Translations under genes and position numbers: made by a program
Assembly: GCA_012026795.1 (NCBI GenBank)
Contig: VEPM01000039.1
Span: 1 to 36,634 of the forward strand
Origin: Candidatus Methanoperedens sp.
GTDB lineage: Archaea > Halobacteriota > Methanosarcinia > Methanosarcinales > Methanoperedenaceae
Length of the DNA stretch: 36,634 bases
Direction of reading: 5' to 3'
The notes under the pieces: generated by a model
Told to the model about the DNA's origin: nothing
What the model saw: the letters and a program-made list of their open reading frames with translations, nothing else
The model's database searches: none
In this document: piece after piece, positions 16,381 through 22,935 of the stretch
How positions within the stretch are numbered: the stretch's first letter is position 1
Layout of the letters: each line of letters starts with the position of its first letter

Positions 16381-16827
16381 TTATTGTATCTTCTGAATTC
16401 TGCTGGGTCCAGGTTTGTTCAAATGCTCAGCTCTGGCAATGCTGGATATTACCTCAGCTGTCTGCGCTTCGTTCAAAGTGAAAAGTGTCGAAACTCCGAA
16501 AGAAACAGCTATAGTCTTAAGGAAGCTCTGAATGAAAGAAAGATTAACCGGTCTACCTGGAAAGAAGGGGTCTTCTCCTTCAATAATCAGGATTCGGCAT
16601 TCATAGACCTTTGTCATGTTCCCCATTGCGCTGAATAGTTTCTCGCCCTTGAAAATTGATTTAAGGATATCATTAACTGTCAGGCGCTTGAAAGCAATCC
16701 TGCGGTTTACTATATAATCCCCGGATTCAAGTGTTGCGATCTCGATTTCAAGGTCCTGGTTTTCAAGTGCCTTTACTACACCTGAATCCTTCTCCTTTGA
16801 ATTAATAACAACTCTGTAATGCTTCAA
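16381..16827 (-). CDS. ERCC4-like nuclease domain protein with altered active site
   Basis: The fold elements of the XPF/Mus81 nuclease domain are present: YRVVINSKEKDSGVVKAL, LEIEIATLESGDYIV (GDY near 36-38), DILKSIFKGEKLFSAMGNM, and YECRILIIEGEDPFF. The catalytic ERKxxxD is replaced by KRLTVND (residues 47-53): Asp53 and the Arg remain, but Glu and Lys are lost. It may be a structural or DNA-binding relative rather than a working nuclease. I choose TTG at 16827 (148 aa), with GGAG 9 nt upstream, close to where the family domain begins. A TTG at 16872 is also open. Primase follows by 12 nt. Confidence 0.7.
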   Translation of the reverse strand: MKHYRVVINSKEKDSGVVKALENQDLEIEIATLESGDYIVNRRIAFKRLTVNDILKSIFKGEKLFSAMGNMTKVYECRILIIEGEDPFFPGRPVNLSFIQSFLKTIAVSFGVSTLFTLNEAQTAEVISSIARAEHLNKPGPSRIQKIQ

Positions 16828-17098
16828 GTCTTTTCTCCATGAATACAAGAGGCAAGGGAGAGATTGACACAATCCTCCCGGACAGATTTTTGTAGGGTTG
16901 CTGTAGCTGTGCTATTCCAGTTATGGACGCTCTAAGATGTGCGGCACAGCCTGCCAATGGATAAAAGGAATTGTATGAGATATTTCTATATTCACTCAAT
17001 TTGTTTTTTCTGAACCATGAAATCCGGTGTCGTAAGTTCAATTCGGTTATTAGGACATCTTCAAAGTCATTCTTCAATTGTTCTTTCATTTTCCTCAT
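16802..17098 (-). CDS. Hypothetical protein, 98 aa, overlapping the ERCC4-like gene
   Basis: This is the first frame after a well-formed promoter (TATA at 17141-17148). It is basic and helical at the start (MRKMKEQLKNDFEDVLITEL). It overlaps the ERCC4-like start by 26 nt in another frame, so it might serve to couple translation. No family is recognised, and the ribosome binding site is weak (GAAAG). It may instead be part of a long leader. Confidence 0.4.
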   Translation of the reverse strand: MRKMKEQLKNDFEDVLITELNLRHRISWFRKNKLSEYRNISYNSFYPLAGCAAHLRASITGIAQLQQPYKNLSGRIVSISPLPLVFMEKRLEALQSCY

Positions 17099-17104
17099 CT
17101 TTCG

Positions 17105-17174
17105 TAATATAATACGTACTTATTATTATATGTTTTATATCTATAAATACTTTTATGTAACATGATACGTACGT
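17105..17174. promoter_or_regulatory. Promoter with two 17-bp operator-like repeats
   Basis: TAATATAATACGTACTT (17105-17121) and TAACATGATACGTACGT (17158-17174) match at 14 of 17 bases, 53 bp apart and in the same direction. A TATA box (TTTATAGA on the minus strand, 17141-17148) lies between them. One copy sits at the expected start of transcription, the other on the upstream side. A third copy is at 18320-18334. Confidence 0.6.
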
Positions 17175-17209
17175 TTTGATAACATGGTTTTTTTCTTTTA
17201 TTCTGATAA

Positions 17210-17875
17210 CTAACAGAATTTTAATCTCTCAACAAAACCAACTTTAAGACCGATCTTCCACCCGAATTCATCTTTTCTTGTGTAAATGCACCCTTCTTCT
17301 TTTAACCGGGCTATGGCTGTCGGGGCATCTATTGCACTTACCCCAGTTTCATCACAGAAATGATATAAATCACGAAAATAGCGATACTTCTCTCCTGTCC
17401 TCTCATAGTGTTGCACCAGTACCTCTACTACTACTCGTTCAGGATCGGCGATGTCTGACCGGGATGTAAAAATTGATAGGTTCAGCTGATGCGATTCTTT
17501 GGGACTGTCTAAAGTTCGTGTTGTATTCGTGTTGTATTTGTGTTGTACATGTGTTGTATTCGTGTTGTAATTATTATTATTAATGCTTAATATTAAAAAA
17601 CCATAAGGCGTGGCCTGCCAGCCCCATCGTTCTTTTCTTTCAAGAATACCATTTTTTTCTCCTCTTGGAAGAATAACAGTTAAAGCCTTGATTGATATTC
17701 CTGTCCTATCAGAAATTTCCCTTGTAGTCATTCCACCGCTATTGGAAAGAATACTGAGGATCTCTATGGTTTTTCCTCTGAACTTGCAGGGATTTGAAAT
17801 AAGATTAGTAGGAGTAGGAGTGCTGCTGGTAATTTTGAAAAGGTTCTTTTCTTGATATTTCTTTTTTTCAGGCAC
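17210..17875 (-). CDS. Protein with two winged-helix domains; candidate replication initiator
   Basis: The first winged helix spans about 33-95 (MTTREISDRTGISIKALTVI, wing ERKERWGWQATPYG). The second spans about 140-212 (TGVSAIDAPTAIARLKEEGC, wing TRKDEFGWKIGLKVG). Both wings end in a similar charged-x-GW pattern, which suggests duplication. Between them lies a low-complexity Asn/Thr linker (about 97-125), encoded by five 11-bp direct repeats and an AT-only stretch. Two winged helices are the build of many iteron-binding plasmid initiators, but I see no family-level match. A transcription regulator is the alternative. It starts with GTG, with GGAG 7 nt upstream. The gene lies two small genes downstream of the element's promoter. 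Confidence 0.65.
   Translation of the reverse strand: MPEKKKYQEKNLFKITSSTPTPTNLISNPCKFRGKTIEILSILSNSGGMTTREISDRTGISIKALTVILPRGEKNGILERKERWGWQATPYGFLILSINNNNYNTNTTHVQHKYNTNTTRTLDSPKESHQLNLSIFTSRSDIADPERVVVEVLVQHYERTGEKYRYFRDLYHFCDETGVSAIDAPTAIARLKEEGCIYTRKDEFGWKIGLKVGFVERLKFC
17517..17600. repeat. Five 11-bp direct repeats plus AT-rich stretch (candidate origin)
   Basis: Five units with the core GTGTTGTA start at 17517, 17528, 17539, 17550 and 17561, exactly 11 bp apart. The units are CGTGTTGTATT twice, TGTGTTGTACA, TGTGTTGTATT and CGTGTTGTAAT. Immediately after comes about 30 bp of nearly pure A/T (17569-17597). Direct repeats in helical phase beside an easily melted stretch are the hallmarks of an iteron origin. 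Because 11 is not a multiple of 3, the repeat was kept at the DNA level and not merely as a protein repeat. Confidence 0.6.
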
Positions 17876-17974
17876 TATCGACTCCGATCTTGAAAAAGGA
17901 TGTCTTCTATTTCAGTTCTCATCAAAAGGTTTCTCATAGCTGTTTGATATGCGACCCAAAATTTTTGACTCCAC

Positions 17975-18142
17975 TCACTGGATATCATTTGAAGTCACTA
18001 TTGCCTTTGCCCACTCGATCGCTTTCCTCAGCATCGGATTCGTATTCTTTGCAAGTTGATAGATCTCATCCGGGGCATTGGCATACATCTGAACCAGCGG
18101 GTCATTACGGAGTTTTTCAAGGTCAGATTTTGTCGCTATCAT
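17975..18142 (-). CDS. Small protein, 55 aa
   Basis: GGAAGGA lies 3 nt before the ATG, and the ATG overlaps the previous stop (ATGA). The protein (MIATKSDLEKLRNDPLVQMY..., ending EWAKAIVTSNDIQ) is helical, acidic and soluble. The family is unknown. It is the second gene of the operon that leads to the winged-helix protein. Between its stop and the winged-helix start lie 99 nt with very short overlapping frames only. Confidence 0.6.
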   Translation of the reverse strand: MIATKSDLEKLRNDPLVQMYANAPDEIYQLAKNTNPMLRKAIEWAKAIVTSNDIQ

Positions 18143-18315
18143 GATTCCTTCCTTTTATTTGTTTGAGTGACTACGATGCGCTTGTTCTCCAAATCATAAT
18201 CAATGTCTAACGGCTCTCCCTTCTTCCATCTAAAGCCTATTTCAATCAGGAGTTTATCAAAATAAACATAGGGATATTGCCTATCAGATGTTTTTTGTAG
18301 CTTTGTTTTTGTCAT
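18139..18315 (-). CDS. Small basic protein, 58 aa, possibly AbrB-like
   Basis: This is the first gene after a good BRE/TATA promoter, with a very short leader. The C-terminal half (IEIGFRWKKGEPLDIDYDLE then NKRIVV) recalls the swapped-hairpin beta strands of AbrB/SpoVT-type DNA-binding proteins (K-G-x-P-L-x-I...xIxI). That likeness is weak. If correct, it could be the element's repressor. It is coupled to the 55-residue gene by an ATGA overlap. Confidence 0.6.
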   Translation of the reverse strand: MTKTKLQKTSDRQYPYVYFDKLLIEIGFRWKKGEPLDIDYDLENKRIVVTQTNKRKES

Positions 18316-18319
18316 ATAC

Positions 18320-18360
18320 GTGCGTGTTATATTATGTATAAATTAATTTATAACTTTCGG
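18320..18360 (-). promoter_or_regulatory. BRE/TATA promoter with operator copy
   Basis: On the minus strand CCGAAAG (18354-18360) and TTATAAAT (18346-18353) form a BRE and TATA box. About 25 bp downstream, over the expected start, lies TAATATAACACGCAC (18320-18334). This matches the motif at 17105 in 13 of 15 bases. It drives the 58-aa, 55-aa and winged-helix genes. Confidence 0.65.
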
Positions 18361-18374
18361 TTACAACAAAATAA

Positions 18375-18469
18375 AATTTCATCTCACTTCAGAACAACTA
18401 TCTTATAATTCAAAAAATGATTTTGAATTATGATATGAGATCGAGAAGAAGTATATGTGATATGAAATT
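18375..18469. repeat. Nested inverted repeats
   Basis: The outer arms AATTTCATCTCAC (18375-18387) and GTGATATGAAATT (18457-18469) pair with one mismatch. Inside them ATAATTCAAAA (18405-18415) and TTTTGAATTAT (18421-18431) pair perfectly around a 5-base loop. The region (18361-18606) is non-coding and lies between the element operon and the integrase gene. It could be a site for recombination or replication. Confidence 0.6.
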
Positions 18470-18606
18470 AATAACTGATTTACGGATTAAAGAAAATCCT
18501 GCATAAAGCTGTTGATATTGTAAAAACTGATACTTTTTAAATAAATTACTGATTACAACTCTCACAGATAGCAAATATTTCTGGAGGCGAAAAAGGCTTA
18601 AGGGGA

Positions 18607-19785
18607 TTATTTCGTAATCCCTGCTAACAATTTCTTTGCTTCGTCGTTCTTAAGCAGCAGTTCTATGAGTTGAGGTATTTGTTTTTCGTAATTCTGAATT
18701 TCTTTCGCTGCTTTAGTATCCAACACTAGAGAACATTGTGGACAGAATCTTGAACCTGGAGGGAGAGTTGTATTACACCTTGGACAGTTCGTCAGTTTTA
18801 TTTCTGTGATCTGAGACTGCTTAATTCCGTAATGTTCCAGGATATTTGAATTAATGTCCTCTGATGTGAAATGGCCATATACTTTCATCATTCTGCTGTC
18901 GAGTGACCATGTTGCACGATGTTTTATTTCCTGATCTGAAAATCTTTCAAGTATCCATTTAGAAACTGCACGATGTTTAAATATATGAGGATTAATTTTT
19001 TTCTTGATACCTGCACGCTCCCCAGTTGTCTTTATCATTGCTCGTATATTTTTATAGCTCATCGCCTGACCGAAAGGCCAATCCAGATTGATCCACAACG
19101 GACTATTTGTATCTTCACGAGTGGGATGGACTGATAACCACTGTCCAATATAGCCACATGACCAGGTGATAGGAACCGGTTTGGAGAAGGTTTTGTTGCT
19201 TTTACTATTTCTGTTTGGCCGAACAATCCCAGAGTTTGTACCGAGCTCGATATTCCCGATCAGGAGAGATCCCACAGCACCCACCCTGAGACCGCTATCG
19301 AGAAGAATTGCAATAAGTGCACGATCTCGAGCATTTTTACATGAATTCAGAAGTTTCTCAGCTTCTGAATCAGTCAGCAAATCCTTTGGTTCGACCTGGT
19401 TCTCAATTGCACTGAGTTTCATATCTCGAATAAACTTTGGCATCTCCCCATCCGTCAACCAATCGTACAATTTTTTGAGTGTTTTTTTAAAATTATAGAT
19501 ATACCCTGGCTTGTACCCTTCACTTTCCAAGGAAAGGAGCAACAAATCTAAGTCACTTTCAGTTAAAGCATCAAGGTCTTTATTAAGTCTTTTAGCGATC
19601 CGAACCAGAATATTCAAATAATTTGTATAAGTGCATTGCGTGATATTTTCTTTCATGCAGAGGGCTACAAACCTTTTAGTCAGATCTTTATTGTGATCGC
19701 TTATAGGCGCTGTCTCTAATCGCTTCATAGCTTGCTGGAATCCTATCTTGAATCCATGAATATCATTAACATCGTGACCTGTCAT
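18607..19785 (-). CDS. Tyrosine recombinase/integrase with C-terminal zinc ribbon
   Basis: This 392-residue integrase has a SAM-like core-binding domain (about 35-125) and a catalytic domain. Arg167 (LLDSGLRVGAV), His267 in PHIFKH, and the nucleophile Tyr303 in MMKVYGHFTSED are visible. The second conserved Arg of the HxxR box is Lys270 here. A zinc ribbon follows (CPRC 334-337, CPQC 348-351), seen in integrases of methanogen and haloarchaeal elements. It should integrate or excise the neighbouring replicon. The ATG has no ribosome binding site, so a leaderless message is possible. Confidence 0.9.
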   Translation of the reverse strand: MTGHDVNDIHGFKIGFQQAMKRLETAPISDHNKDLTKRFVALCMKENITQCTYTNYLNILVRIAKRLNKDLDALTESDLDLLLLSLESEGYKPGYIYNFKKTLKKLYDWLTDGEMPKFIRDMKLSAIENQVEPKDLLTDSEAEKLLNSCKNARDRALIAILLDSGLRVGAVGSLLIGNIELGTNSGIVRPNRNSKSNKTFSKPVPITWSCGYIGQWLSVHPTREDTNSPLWINLDWPFGQAMSYKNIRAMIKTTGERAGIKKKINPHIFKHRAVSKWILERFSDQEIKHRATWSLDSRMMKVYGHFTSEDINSNILEHYGIKQSQITEIKLTNCPRCNTTLPPGSRFCPQCSLVLDTKAAKEIQNYEKQIPQLIELLLKNDEAKKLLAGITK

Positions 19786-19804
19786 ACTACTAAAAAAGAC
19801 GTTC

Positions 19805-19832
19805 GGACTATTAACCCTATGTATGATAGTCC
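19805..19832. repeat. Inverted repeat upstream of the integrase
   Basis: GGACTAT (19805-19811) and ATAGTCC (19826-19832) are separated by 14 bases and lie 20 nt before the integrase start. This could be an operator or a recombinase core site. No second copy of the site was found in the window. Confidence 0.35.
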
Positions 19833-19840
19833 TTGCCGGG

Positions 19841-20074
19841 CTACTTTCCCCAACTTTCTTCAGACAAGAAATTAGACTTTACCCAAACCCAACAACAAAA
19901 ATTATCGATGATCCCACGGGTGATTATCTCTATGCCTTTCTCTGCGCAATTTAGGCCGGATGTGCATATGAACAGCTGGGTATAGCATCCTGGAGGATAT
20001 AAAATGCCTATTTCAGTAAATTCTCGCCTGTATATGTTCATTTTTTTGCTGATCGCCTCATGCTGCTCCAGCAT
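19841..20074 (-). CDS. Hypothetical frame after Rieske, 77 aa
   Basis: The frame overlaps the Rieske stop by 17 nt and runs to the edge of the integrase region. It has four Cys but no motif, membrane segment or known family. It may be the broken start of the gene that once followed the Rieske gene, or chance. A second ATG at codon 12 (MNIYRREF) is possible. Confidence 0.3.
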   Translation of the reverse strand: MLEQHEAISKKMNIYRREFTEIGILYPPGCYTQLFICTSGLNCAEKGIEIITRGIIDNFCCWVWVKSNFLSEESWGK

Positions 20075-20549
20075 AGAATGAGATGGACCTCACATATTCC
20101 GGGTCTTTCCACTTGAGAGCATACACTTCCCCCTCTTTTACAATAATATCAATAGCAGGCAAAGGGGATGGAGGTGGTCCTGAGATTACCGCCCCAGTAT
20201 TGGGATCAAACCTGCCTAAATGGCAAGGACAAAAGATATCATTCTCATCGGGTTTCCAATAAGCGATGCACCCAAGATGTGTACATACGGCTCCGAATGC
20301 CCTGAAACCAGCAGGCATTTTTAAAAGAACTGCCGCTTTGCCGTTAAACATGAATTTTTTTGCAGTTCCGGTTGGAACTTCATCAACAGTGGCGATTTTT
20401 ACTTCACTGAGAGTAGCTTTTGCAGTTTGCGGCCATAAATATTTTAATATTGTAGCTATAGCTCCTGAAGCAAAAAATAATGAGACCAGACCCATTAGAA
20501 TCACAGTGAGTCTTCTTCGAGTAGTAGTAAAAGTGATTTTATCGTTCAT
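20058..20549 (-). CDS. Rieske [2Fe-2S] protein
   Basis: This membrane-anchored electron carrier is of the cytochrome bc/b6f type. An N-terminal Arg-rich stretch (TTRRRLTVILMG) and one membrane helix (about 14-36) form a Tat-like signal anchor. The cluster ligands are C89 and H91 in CTHLGC and C107 and H110 in CPCHLGRFDPNTG; C94 and C109 would form the usual disulfide. The Pro-rich GPPPSPLP loop is present. Its usual partner cytochrome b is not next to it: downstream are a doubtful frame and the integrase, and upstream are IS and gene fragments. It would work on the outer face of the membrane. Confidence 0.93.
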   Translation of the reverse strand: MNDKITFTTTRRRLTVILMGLVSLFFASGAIATILKYLWPQTAKATLSEVKIATVDEVPTGTAKKFMFNGKAAVLLKMPAGFRAFGAVCTHLGCIAYWKPDENDIFCPCHLGRFDPNTGAVISGPPPSPLPAIDIIVKEGEVYALKWKDPEYVRSISFYAGAA

Positions 20550-20730
20550 ACTTTTCCTCTATTAAAGCTCGCACTCTTCTTGCTATGTTCCCTTTAGATG
20601 CAAATATGAAATAGCGATCTGATTCTACCCACATTGTTTAAGTAAAATAACGCTCTATTTCTTCAAGGGAGTTTTGGTTTAAATTTACAAAAAATAGGGC
20701 TTCCTTTTATTTAAACAAGCTCTAAAGGGA

Positions 20731-20877
20731 AATTTCCCCGTCTGCAATTGATCTGGGCAGATGGCGGCTATGCCGGAAAGCTGATTAATTGGGTAAAGCA
20801 GTTCTGTGGCTGGATGATGGAAATAGTCAGGCGTAACGATGATGTCAAAGGTTGCCGGAAACAAGTGAAGCTATAAT
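20731..20877 (+). pseudogene. IS5-family transposase C-terminal fragment
   Basis: The frame (FPRLQLIWADGGYAGKLINW then VKQFCGWMMEIVRRNDDVKG) contains the DGGY catalytic Asp region of IS5-type transposases. It then ends at a stop where the Glu-containing ERTFGWL part should come. The N-terminal half is missing here. A matching N-terminal fragment lies near 30.7 kb. Confidence 0.75.
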
Positions 20878-21071
20878 TTATGCTTCCATGGCCCATTTAA
20901 TGACCAGGAGTTTGTCACAACAAGATTACGGTTTGTAATGCTGCCTTTGATACAAATAAATGTTCCTTTGAGAAATATTTGATGTTTAAAATCATCATTT
21001 ATATCTTTCAGAGTCCTATGAAGCAAAAGTATTGCTTCTGAATCAGAAATTATTGCTCTTTCGATGATCAT
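20871..21071 (-). pseudogene. Possible GNAT-like N-terminal fragment
   Basis: The start, MIIERAIISDSEAILLLHRT, resembles the first strand and helix of GNAT acetyltransferases. The rest (66 aa in all) lacks the acetyl-CoA loop. The frame ends beside the IS5 fragment, so it is probably a truncated gene. Confidence 0.35.
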
Positions 21072-21073
21072 AT

Positions 21074-21172
21074 CTAATCTTCTTTTAACGCTTTATCGAC
21101 CTGATCCCCTCTTCCTGAGATGTTTATTACCACAAGCTCACCCAGTTCTTCCGACCCTGCCGCTTTTGTCAT
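21074..21172 (-). pseudogene. TrpB-like C-terminal fragment
   Basis: A 32-codon frame (MTKAAGSEELGELVVINISG then RGDQVDKALKED) matches the end of tryptophan synthase beta chains, where VVNxSGRGDKD is near the C-terminus. A stop lies right before its ATG, so the bulk of the gene is gone. Confidence 0.45.
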
Positions 21173-21202
21173 TTATAATTTAATCGTAGGCTTCGTAATA
21201 AT

Positions 21203-21844
21203 TTAATACTTTACTTCACCGTGTGATATTTGTATTATTTTGTCTCCTATTTCGCCTATCTCCGGGTTATGGGTTACTATTACTATAGTTCTTCCTTCGC
21301 TGTGGAGTTCCCTGAATATATCAAGAATAGCTTCCTCATTCTGTTTATCAAGATTTCCTGTGGGTTCATCTGCTAATATTATCTGAGGCTGGTTTATCAA
21401 TGCTCTCGCTATACACACGCGCTGCTGTTCTCCGCCAGAAAGCTGTGAGGGCAGGTGATGCAACCTCTGCTCAATGCCAACACGCACAAGCGCTTCTATT
21501 GCTTCTTTCTCGTCCTCAATACTGTGGAAGTACTGTGCTATCATTACGTTCTCAAGCGCAGTAAGATGAGGAATCATGTGGAACTGCTGGAAAACGAGGC
21601 CAATATTCTCGCGCCGGAAACGTGTTCGCTCCTTCTGGCTGAGCTTCGTTGTCTCAATTCCATTCACCAGCAAAGAGCCGCTTGTTGGGGAATCAAGGCA
21701 TCCAATCAGGTTCAAAAGCGTGGTTTTTCCGCTCCCCGAAGGACCCATTATATTAACCCATTTTCCTTTTTCAATAGTGAAACTGGCATCTTTCAGTGCA
21801 CATATAGTATCGTATTTTTTAACAAGATTTTTTGCAACAATCAT
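21203..21844 (-). CDS. ABC transporter ATPase, MacB/LolD type
   Basis: The 213-residue ATPase has Walker A GPSGSGKTT (about 34-42), the signature LSGGEQQR, Walker B IILADEPTGNLD and the H-loop VTHNP. It powers the two FtsX-like permeases just upstream on the same strand. With DUF2318 first, then two permeases and the ATPase, the order equals that of the Campylobacter jejuni genes Cj1660-Cj1663. Those genes accompany the P19/Ftr1 iron-uptake system. Iron handling is inferred from this order. The thioredoxin-like genes that follow in Campylobacter are absent. Confidence 0.92.
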   Translation of the reverse strand: MIVAKNLVKKYDTICALKDASFTIEKGKWVNIMGPSGSGKTTLLNLIGCLDSPTSGSLLVNGIETTKLSQKERTRFRRENIGLVFQQFHMIPHLTALENVMIAQYFHSIEDEKEAIEALVRVGIEQRLHHLPSQLSGGEQQRVCIARALINQPQIILADEPTGNLDKQNEEAILDIFRELHSEGRTIVIVTHNPEIGEIGDKIIQISHGEVKY

Positions 21845-21876
21845 TTATATCAGTCCCCGTATTTAAATACGGGATC

Positions 21877-22935
21877 TTATTCACCTCTTAGTATTATAAC
21901 CGGGTCGATTGAAACTGCACGCTGTATAGGCAGAAGGCTTGCGGTACAAGCTACCAATATTGAGATTAAAATGGTGAGAATGAACACTTCTGGTTTTATC
22001 GACACCTGCATATCAAATATCTCGGTTCCTATGACTTGAGACAGTGAAAGCCCTGCAAAATATCCAAGGATTCCGCCTGCTGCGCCCATCACCCCTGCCT
22101 CGGCAAGGAATATAGCAGCAAGCCTGCCATTTCCGCAGCCAAGTGCTTTCATGAGCCCTATCTCCCGGCTTCGTTCAAGCACGCTTGTTATCATTGTGCT
22201 CAAGAGGCCGAGGCTCGCAGCCGAAAGGACAAAAAGAGTTACAAGAGCTATTAAGAGCTGGGTTTTATCAAGAAGAGCTTTCTCGCTCTCAGCCACCTGC
22301 CGAATCTTCTTTACTTTATAGCCTTCGTTCTCAAGATATTTGATAACTTCATCGATATCTCCAAGAACACTTACCTGTACCAGTGTTGCTCCACTTTCAC
22401 CTGAAATCTGCTCCGCAGTTGCCATGGGGATGAAAATCCTTTTGTCATCAGATGTGCCAGTATCCAGGATACCTGAGACTTTAAAGGATTTCTCCTCTAT
22501 GCTCAGAGTATCGCCTGCTTTAAGTCCCAGTTTATTTGCAGCATTAATGCCCAGGAGTACCTCTTGCTGTTTAGGAAGTATGCCTTCAACATGCCACCAC
22601 GGATTCATTTTTCTGGCTGCTTCAAGATCAGTCCCTGCAAATTCAATCTTTTTTGCGTTGACCTCAGCTTTGAAATAAAGAAAAGGGACTGAACCAATGA
22701 TGGAACTATGCGTGGTATTGAACTGGTTGATATATTCTCCTTCGCCTGGAAGGACAACTATATTGGCTCCATAGCTTCTAAGTTCCTGTCCCATCCTCTC
22801 CCTTATGTCCAGAGAAACGGTTAGCAGAGAAGTTACCATGGCAGCGCCAAGCATTACTGCAATTATAGATATCAACAACCGTTCTCTTCTTACCCAGAGT
22901 GATTTTGTTACAAGACGGGTGAACAATTTAATCAC
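21877..22935 (-). CDS. FtsX-like ABC permease (second)
   Basis: The 352-residue protein has one N-terminal membrane helix (about 18-38), an external MacB_PCD domain (about 40-225) and three C-terminal helices with the REIGLMKALGCGNGRL motif that contacts the ATPase. Its start overlaps the end of the upstream permease by 8 nt. It pairs with that paralogue to form a MacB-type mechanotransmission complex with the ATPase. Such complexes do not move substrate through the membrane like classic importers; they drive work outside. Confidence 0.9.
   Translation of the reverse strand: MIKLFTRLVTKSLWVRRERLLISIIAVMLGAAMVTSLLTVSLDIRERMGQELRSYGANIVVLPGEGEYINQFNTTHSSIIGSVPFLYFKAEVNAKKIEFAGTDLEAARKMNPWWHVEGILPKQQEVLLGINAANKLGLKAGDTLSIEEKSFKVSGILDTGTSDDKRIFIPMATAEQISGESGATLVQVSVLGDIDEVIKYLENEGYKVKKIRQVAESEKALLDKTQLLIALVTLFVLSAASLGLLSTMITSVLERSREIGLMKALGCGNGRLAAIFLAEAGVMGAAGGILGYFAGLSLSQVIGTEIFDMQVSIKPEVFILTILISILVACTASLLPIQRAVSIDPVIILRGE

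Noticed and set aside
17517-17571. CRISPR-like array
   Set aside because: The repeats are 11 bp head to tail without spacers.
17876-17974. Two very short overlapping frames (about 20 codons each) between the 55-aa gene and the winged-helix gene
   Set aside because: Their stops and starts overlap neatly, but they are too short and have no clear ribosome binding sites to call as genes.
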